Shown in pieces: positions 1-64,000 of a DNA stretch of 64,000 nt; the stretch's first letter is position 1, and the number at the start of each line of letters is the position of its first letter. The notes under the pieces were generated by a model. It did not search any database. It was not told the DNA's origin and worked only from the letters and a program-made list of their open reading frames with translations. The position numbers were made by a program, and so were the translations under genes. The stretch is from Microvelia longipes (taxonomy: Eukaryota; Arthropoda; Insecta; Hemiptera; Veliidae), in the NCBI GenBank assembly GCA_018340805.1, contig JACMZG010001913.1, positions 10,008,668 to 10,072,667 on the forward strand, written 5' to 3'.

Positions 1-586
1 CACAGTTCTTTACACACTTCAACTGCACATTCCCACATCTACACAAAGCAATCAGTTACATTATGACATCACGTCTATTCCACATAGATTAGCATAGCGT
101 AGAGAGCGTTTATCACAGTCTGAGAACAACAGACACATTTAGTAGAATGTAAATTTTCTTTTCCACTCTAGAAGGCTTACGACTTTATTAACCCAACCAC
201 ACTTCTCAAAAACTTTAAATTGGCATTTAAACAAAGCATTCATATTATAGAGTTGTTGGGAATCAATTGAGACTGGTTTCAGCCAAATCAAGCAAAATAT
301 CTTTGAAGATGACCTCTATGACATCTGTTACATTCAGTAGTGCTAGAGGGTGGGGAGATATTAGGGGTCTTCTACTAGTAGAGGGAGTGTAGTACAATAG
401 TATAGTCGAGAGAGGTCTCCATGCCAGTTAGTCTACCATCCCAATCAGTCAGTGGAATGGACTATGGCGAAGCAAGGTAATTAAAAGCGACAGACGTGAT
501 ACAAATTTACTAAATAGAGGGCAAAATTCATGTATTGGTAAAATAACAAATAATACAAAACAACAATGGAGTTCAGAGGTGATTTT
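1..586. other. intronic sequence, nothing recognised
   Basis: Non-repetitive AT-rich DNA. I looked for the next mbc exon (continuation of DHR-2) on the minus strand and did not find it here. Confidence 0.5.
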
Positions 587-690
587 CTATTTGGTAGATT
601 TATGAACTATTTGGTCATAGGATTTATGAACCATTTGGACATAGGATTTATGACATATAAAGATGTATGAACCATTTGGTTTATTGCATG
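587..690. repeat. short tandem repeat
   Basis: Three to four units of AGGATTTATGAACCATTTGG. Short ORFs over it on both strands are not supported as genes. Confidence 0.6.
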
Positions 691-876
691 TAAGGCAGCA
701 GGGTCTGTTAGATTTGCTCATGCCTGGACTATTCGGTTCTTTTAGATCTGGATTAGTCTGGACCAGAACCAGAAACCTTTTGTCAAAAAAATTGGACATA
801 TTTTCCTTTACTGGTAATAACAAACCATATAACCAGTTAGTCCATTCATCAGCGGTAAAATATCGCAAAACCTCTA

Positions 877-1855
877 AATTTTAAAGAACCGCATTAACTT
901 TGATGAAACTTTGCAAGTACGCTTATTTTACCTCCCTCTTCAAAAGTTATATGATGAAAATGTGTGCTTTTTATTTTTAAGGGGTGAAAACTACCCTTTT
1001 ATAAAAAAATTGAAAATATCATATTTTTGCGTTATTTAAATCTTAATAACGTTTAAATATGTCGAACGAAGATTTACTTTTTATATTAAAATGTATTTTA
1101 TAATATATAAGTATTTATATAAGTATTTTCAACCCTTAAAAACTACCCTTTAGTGCAAAATTTAAAAAAAAAATCACTTTTTGAAGCTTTAAATAATTTA
1201 ATGATGAATTTTATGGAACATTAGAATCTATTTAATATACATAGTTAAATTTCGTTACTATTTAATAGTTTCAACCCTCAAAAACCACCCCTTGTGATGA
1301 AATTATATAAAAAAAATGTTTTCTCCATGTATACAAACTTTGAATGAACTACATATAGACCAAGAGCCCAGGGTGTTTTGCTAATAAAAAGTGCAATGGC
1401 TGGAACCGGTCTCAATTTTTTGTAAATACCTTCCTGAACAAGGATCTGCAATTCTGCCGACTCGTATCGGATGGGTGTACCAGGCAGAACGCACTTTAGG
1501 GGTCAAAGGTTCTGCCTGGGACACCCATCCGATACGAGTCGGCAGAATTGCAGATCCTTGTTGAGAAAGGTATTTACGAAAAATTAAACCCGTTTCCAGC
1601 CATTACACTTTTTATTAACTTTTGGTGGTAAATTTGACATGTAAAGTGCATTCTGGCTGGGACACCCATCCGATACGAGTCTGCAGAATTGATGATCCTC
1701 ATTCAGGAAGATATTTACGAAAAATTGAGACCGGTTCCAGCCATTACACTTTTTATTAACAAAACACCCCTGGGCTCTTGGTCTAATATGGTAAATGCCA
1801 TTAATTTTGCTAAGTATGTGATATAATGCATGTATTCAAGCGGTTCTTTAAAATT
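877..1855. mobile_element. TA-flanked TIR element, outer
   Basis: 16-bp inverted ends AATTTTAAAGAACCGC / GCGGTTCTTTAAAATT, flanked by TA on both sides (875-876, 1856-1857). The interior is AT-rich and noncoding apart from the nested element. Tc1/mariner-like mobilisation is inferred from the TA only. Confidence 0.7.
1358..1783. mobile_element. TA-flanked palindromic element, nested
   Basis: Ends GACCAAGAGCCCAGGGTGTT / CACCCCTGGGCTCTTGGTC with TA at 1356-1357 and 1784-1785. It contains three copies of the CCATCCGATACGAGTC motif in alternating orientation, so it folds into more than one hairpin. Nested in 877-1855. Confidence 0.82.
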
Positions 1856-2138
1856 TAGACCTAAAACCTCTGATGAATGGACTAAGTGTATGAATTGTTT
1901 ATCCTCTTCTGATCCGATCTTATTGTTTATGAATTGTGCATGATGTTATTAACCTTCAATAGTGACAGAAAAATTTGCAAACAATCACAAAACCTGGAAA
2001 AGTTGTCTGATCTTTGTGCAGGTACAATGCTATGTATGGCAAACACTTATACAAAGGGGAATTTTATTATCAGTATTTGTTTTGATTGTATCAATTGACA
2101 CATACAGCATTTTGTAAACTGACTAATACACTTAGAAT

Positions 2139-4534
2139 AATATAAATAAATAAATAAATAAAGACTTTTATTACGGATAAACCATACCATACAAAATAAT
2201 GAGTTATAAAACATAAAAATTAAAAACAAATAAGTTATTACAAATTAAAAAGTACATGCATATATTAAGTGTTAAATTAAAATATAATTACTAAAAGAAA
2301 AATGTAACCTAAAGTTATTTAAGTAAGTTAAGAATTTACTAAAAGTAAAATATTCAAAAAGTTAGAGTAAAATTAAGCAAAAAGGTGAAGATGCAAACAT
2401 TAAAGAAATTTAATATTGAAGCAAAATTTAAACATAAATTTTAGTTTGAAATTTAAATTGCTCGAGAGAAGTTGAAAAAAATTGAAGCTGTGGAAGAGCA
2501 TTTGCATTTCTAGCCATTCTATCTATTGGACTATTTAGTCCATAGTTGGTATTATGTTGGTTAATGAAAAAAGTTCTTGGTGACCTGGTATTGTTAGTTG
2601 TATTGGTGTTGGAAACACCACACAACACAATTTAATAGATATGAACAGTTTATTTTGCTGTTAATAATCTTAAAAAGGAGTATCAGATCATGAGAAATTC
2701 TTCTCTTATTAATAGACACCATATTTAGTGAGTTCAGTAAACTATCATAGTCAGAATCATTCTTAATTTGAAATTTCTTTTTATAAGCAATTATTCTAAG
2801 GGGTTTCCTTTGAACTTTCTCAATTTTTCCACAAAGAGTGCTTTGATGAGGAAAATAAACTGACGAGCAATATTCAATAGAGGATCAAATTAAAGAGTAA
2901 TATAATGTTTTAATTGAGTCTATGGATAATTCTTTAGAGTTTCTATTGATAAACCCCAACAATCTCATACTCTTACTGACCAGCATGTCAACATGGTTGT
3001 GAAACGTTAGAGAGGAGTTAAACATAACTCCAAGATCTTTAACTACATGTCCGATTGTAAGGATGGTGTTGTTGAGTTTATAATCAAATAGAATTGGCTT
3101 TAAAGAACGAGTGAATCTTATGACACAACATTTAGAAGCATTTATTACTATACTATTTTTAGTGGACCAGGTTCCTAATGAATTTAGGTCACTCTGGAGA
3201 TTGATACAGTCATTTAAACAGGTAATAATTTTAATTAATTTAGCGTCATCTGCAAACAATAAAATTATACAGTATTTAACAACAAGAGGGAGATTGTTAA
3301 TGGCTAGGTTAAAAATAAGAGGGGCCCAATTAGCACCTTGCGGCACGCCAGACAAAACATTGATAACATCAGAAATAAAGCCTTTTAGTTTAACAAACTG
3401 TTTCCTCTCAGACAGGTAAGATCTGATCCAAGATAGAAGTGGATCACTGATTCCTAAAGCTTTAAGTTTCATAATAATGACATCAATATCTAGTTTATCA
3501 AATGCTTTGGAGAAATCAGTTATGACCACATCTACTTGTTTGCCCTCTTCAAGAGCTTGATTAATTATAGTGATATAAACTAGCAGATTGGTTTCAGTTG
3601 ATCTTCCTCTTATAAATCCATGCTGACAATCAGATATTATGTTAGTACAGAGTGGATAGAATTTGTCGTAGACACTGGCTTCAAACAATTTACTAATAAG
3701 TGGTAAAATAGAAATGGGACGGTAGTTAGCTATGTCACTTTTGTTCCCTTTCTTATAAATAGGTATAATAAAAGCTGATTTCCAGTAGTCAGGAAATATT
3801 CCTGTCTGAAGGGATTGTGAAAACAAAGTAAAGAGATGTATTGCAAGGAAGTAAGTGCATTGTTGTAATAAAATAGCAGGGATACCGTCAGGCCCAGTAG
3901 AACTATTGATTTTAATATTTTGTAATTTTTTGAATATATCGGCTAAAGTAATATTACAGTAGTTCACATCAATTAAGTTTTGATCTACAATTTCTGTATA
4001 AGTGGGTTTAGAAGAGGAATAGATAGAAGAAAAATTATTTCGAAAAAGTTTAACTATGGACTCTATATTGCTTGCTGCTTCCTGTTCTAAGAACATACTT
4101 GCAGGAGACAAACTAGATTTGCGTTTACTATTGACAAAATTCCAAAAAGACTTAGAATCAAATTTTATGTTATTGTTGACTTTTTCTATGTAGTCATTAT
4201 AGCAGTAAATAGCATATTTTTTACATTGTGCTCTAATGTTGAAAAAAATGTTATAATTAGTTGGAGTACTATCATTAAAATAGACCGAGTGAGCCGTTTC
4301 CTTTTTGTACATTAAGTCAATTAATTCATTTGTGTACCAAGGTGGATACTTTTTACATTTTGGCTTATACTTAGGTACAAAGAGACCAATAGCTGAGTTT
4401 AATGCATTGTAAAAAATGTCTACATTAGTATTGACATCATAAATAAATAACTCACTCCAATCCATTGAATTTAAGTACAAATTCAAATCTATGTAATTTG
4501 CCTTTTTAAAATTATAAACTTGATCTAATTTTAT
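2139..4534 (-). mobile_element. 5'-truncated non-LTR retrotransposon
   Basis: Minus-strand element whose coding starts inside the linker between endonuclease and RT and runs to the 3' end. RT motifs include SGVPQGANWAPLIFNLAINN and the catalytic LLFADDAK. The frame reads 4570-2888, meets an in-frame TGA at 2885-2887, resumes in the same frame (IEYCSSVYFP) and shifts by one base near 2625 before the C-terminal block to 2428. The 3' end is a run of ATTT/TTTA units at 2139-2160, typical of target-primed insertions. The 5' edge abuts a truncated MITE arm at 4534. Clade (Jockey- or CR1-like) not settled. Confidence 0.85.
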
Positions 4535-4570
4535 ATTACTAATATAGAAGGAGCACAGGACCGCAAACAC
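2428..4570 (-). pseudogene. RT ORF of the truncated non-LTR element
   Basis: 561 open codons (4570-2885) plus about 150 codons after one stop and one frameshift. The N-terminal part carries YPPWYTNELIDLM, a block found between endonuclease and RT of such elements. Palm motifs are ITDFSKAFDKLD (catalytic D) and FADDAK (catalytic DD). C-terminal part: NYGLNSPIDRMARNANAL. The first dozen residues (FAVLCSFY) come from flanking MITE sequence, so that ATG is not a genuine start. Confidence 0.85.
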
Positions 4571-4743
4571 AATGTAATTTTACTGATAACACGAAAGCCG
4601 GTTGACTGGTGGTCTTAAGTAGTGGTACCACCCTAACAACAAAACCAACAAAACATTCTTTTAAATGTGTGTCATAAATATCGATTAATGAAGAAAGATC
4701 GTAAAGAACAAATATAATAACTTAAAACACCTGCTGAGTATTT
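4534..4743. mobile_element. MITE family A, left arm only
   Basis: About 210 bp matching the left part of 59311-59851 (AGAAGGAGCACAGGACCG, then CTGATAACACGAAAGCC). It is cut at 4743 and its left tip is shortened where the non-LTR element (2139-4534) begins. Confidence 0.8.
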
Positions 4744-4917
4744 CGCTTATTTGGCATTAATACAACTTATACAAACTAGTAATATTACAAACTGATAAAA
4801 AAACCTATCATATGACCAGAGGGAGGCACAGGGGCCGTGATGAATCCCCAAATGCTTTTGCCTTGTGTGAGGCAAAATAAATAAAGAGCAAATATTACTT
4901 GAAAATACATTTACTAC

Positions 4918-62086
<57,169 letters not shown>

Positions 62087-62089
62087 CTG

Positions 62090-63415
62090 CAATCATTCCG
62101 ACATAAATATTAACATTGTCTTTCATAAATAAATATTTTTACTGTACAAAATTATTTACAAGAAATATTCACAAAAGTCGTATACATTTTAAGTCTATTG
62201 ACTTTAGTTCTTTGTTAGTTGCACTTCTTAGTTTATAGAATTCCATCTTAAATTTCTAGATAAAAGTAGGCTTTAATTTATGTTACAAACTTTATTTTTT
62301 TTAATTATTCAGCCTCATTGTGGTCATCTTCAGAACAATAACTAACTTTAAATAAAACTATCACAGACTACTTAAAAACATTAAAAAGTTAAAAACATTT
62401 TTTTTAACATTTTTTTTAAAACATTAACATTAAAACATAAAAAAAAGATGCTAAAATACGCTAAAAAACTTATCACAGTAAGTTTAAATTAATGAGATAC
62501 AATATCTAACGTAAACAAGAATCTTCTTGTTCGCCCTTATCTTCACTAGAGAAGAACTGTCATGTCGGACACTTTACAAGTTTATGTATTTGTGCATAGT
62601 TTTGAAAAAAGGAGAGTTGGAAACTTAGTCTGTTCATTAAAGTATTTTGATTTGTATTTTTAACGCTCTACTGCATATTAGAGCGTTACTGAAATTGTGT
62701 ACTGATAATTTGATTGTATTTATAAGTGAGATGGTCAGGTTAATTTTCCGATGTTTCAAAATTGAACCTATAGATCCTCTGTAGTAATACATCTATATGG
62801 CTCCATGGATAATCCTTATCAATTTGTGTTGTTTTTATAAATAAAAACAATGACTTAATTCTATAAGAATAAGCCTATAAAATAAGCTATGCCATTTCAC
62901 CCAAAACTGTGTTGGCATCATCAGGCTAATAAACTAAACATACATCTAACAAACTAAAAAATCCACAGAAAAACAAATAAAGCACATATACATAAGACTA
63001 GAATTAATAAATAATTAAAAAAATAAATTAAAAATATAGTAATGGTTTTTAATTTATAAAAAATGTGTGAATACTATAAACTTAAAAGTGAGACTAAGGA
63101 TAAATTACTTAATTTTTGTTGTTTTAAAAATATTTTTTGAGGTTCAGCATGACTATAGAGAATGATTTTAACGCTTTAAAGAATTGCATAGTATGCTGTC
63201 AGAAGGTGAGTTATAGTAGTTTTTAGTATAGTATAATAGTTTATAGTAGTTAAAGAAATATGATAAATCATGTAGTCACTGATGTTTTGCTAACTCCTGT
63301 AGATTGAATATAGAGGATATTCTACCAAATGAATCCAAATGAAGGCATTTAGTGTATAATTCACAGAAGAGCTGCGACAATAAGTTATACTCAAAAAAAC
63401 AAATGCCCACTCCAA
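62090..63415. other. intron upstream of first visible mbc exon
   Basis: AT-rich. It holds the hammerhead-like motif at 62895-62924 and a weaker one at 62310-62333 on the minus strand. No upstream mbc exon (rest of DHR-1) was found before the Jockey-like element. Confidence 0.45.
62895..62924 (-). ncRNA. hammerhead-like motif
   Basis: Minus-strand CTGATGA, a CCAA/TTGG stem offset by two bases, then GAAA. Intronic (or upstream of the first visible mbc exon). Core spacing is imperfect. Confidence 0.25.
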
Positions 63416-63419
63416 GAAT

Positions 63420-64000
63420 AGCTTTCACCTCTTGATACCATAAGCATCATTCCTCAATCCTCCACTGTCCGTTACCTTGGGTTACACCTCGACAGAAGAC
63501 TGACGTGGCACACCATACGAAGACAAACGAATGACGTACTCGACGTTTAAACTACTTCTTAGACTTCTAGACCGTCGGTCCAAGCTAACACTAAATAATA
63601 AACTTCTAACCTATAATACTATTCTCAAGCCAGCTTGGGCCCACGGTTCAGAAGTCTGGGGTAGCACCAAACCTTCCAACTCTAACCGCCTCCAAATCCT
63701 CCAGTCCAGAGTCCTAAGAACCATCACAAACGCTCCCTTCTTCGTTTCTAACCTCACCCTTCACTCAGACCTTAATATTCCATTTGTCCGCGACTATTGC
63801 AAATCCCGTTATAAATCCTTCCACGAATCCTTAACAGATCACTTCAATCCCTTGATCCAAATCCTTTCCTCCAGAACTATCCCTGATAATCCCTAGACGC
63901 CTAAAGCGGCAGTGGCCTAGAGACCTGCTTAAATTAATTAATTAACCTCCCTCCCCTTACACGCCTGAGTGATATCATTGATATTTCTCCTTCCCCAAAT
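63420..64000 (+). pseudogene. Jockey-clade non-LTR element, 3' part
   Basis: Plus strand: VRYLGLHLDRRLTWH near 63470, a frameshift near 63530, then an open frame 63531-63896. That frame contains LLRLLDRRSKLTLNNKLLTY, WAHGSEVWGSTKPSN and LRTITNAPFFVSNLTLHSDL. These are the standard post-palm motifs of Jockey-like RTs. The sequence is more GC-rich (C-rich) than the surroundings, as expected for a recent or constrained insertion. The stop is at 63894-63896, with the 3' UTR running out of the window. Confidence 0.85.

Noticed and set aside
1..4917. Next mbc exon (rest of DHR-2)
   Set aside because: Searched by eye on the minus strand without finding the expected WEEAI-like continuation; probably outside the window.
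63181..63420. Upstream coding of the Jockey-like element
   Set aside because: No RT motifs visible before about 63420; too decayed or truncated.

Overview
The window is about 64 kb of AT-rich, intron- and transposon-dense animal DNA, almost certainly from an insect. The evidence is GT/AG-spliced exons of a conserved animal signalling gene, a BEL/Pao LTR retrotransposon, Jockey-like and other non-LTR retrotransposons, a Penelope-like element, tRNA- and 5S-related SINEs, and many MITEs with 8-bp or TA target duplications. I cannot name the species. There are no bacterial or organellar genes.

The backbone is one gene on the minus strand. Thirteen consecutive exons between 62086 and 4918 join in frame into 748 codons that match the DOCK-A (DOCK1/2/5, insect Myoblast city, mbc) family, from just after the DHR-1/C2 domain through the helical scaffold into DHR-2. 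The 5' exons lie beyond base 64000 and the 3' exons below base 1. All 12 introns have usable GT/AG ends and compatible phases. Total coding is 2244 nt spread over 57 kb; one intron is 23.7 kb (26131-49811), and almost everything else in the window is intronic repeat DNA.

Layout from left to right. 1-4900 is the intron after the last visible exon: two nested TA-flanked inverted-repeat elements (877-1855, 1358-1783) and a truncated non-LTR element (2139-4534). 5170-7996 holds a foldback element, a pyrimidine tract and a hAT-like MITE. 8111-18056 holds a non-LTR relic and a young BEL/Pao element (9297-16539, 5-bp duplication, LTRs differing at 2 of 194 positions, coding broken by single-base frameshifts). 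18186-25085 holds inverted-repeat elements, a 5S-derived segment and TA microsatellites. The 23.7-kb intron holds a 29/116-bp higher-order minisatellite, two hAT MITEs with perfect 8-bp duplications, a Penelope-like element with inverted arms nested in a MITE, a candidate two-exon nested gene of about 80 codons, purine-rich arrays, a near-perfect 1.1-kb palindrome and several minisatellites. 49987-61914 holds SINE and foldback copies, TA repeats and a MITE inserted next to a splice donor. 63420-64000 is the 3' part of a Jockey-like element on the plus strand.

Only mbc, and possibly the small nested gene, look like functional host genes. I found no operon, defence island or CRISPR array. The most unusual material is structural: giant palindromes, nested foldbacks, satellite birth from a MITE end, and repeated hammerhead-like motifs near inverted arms.
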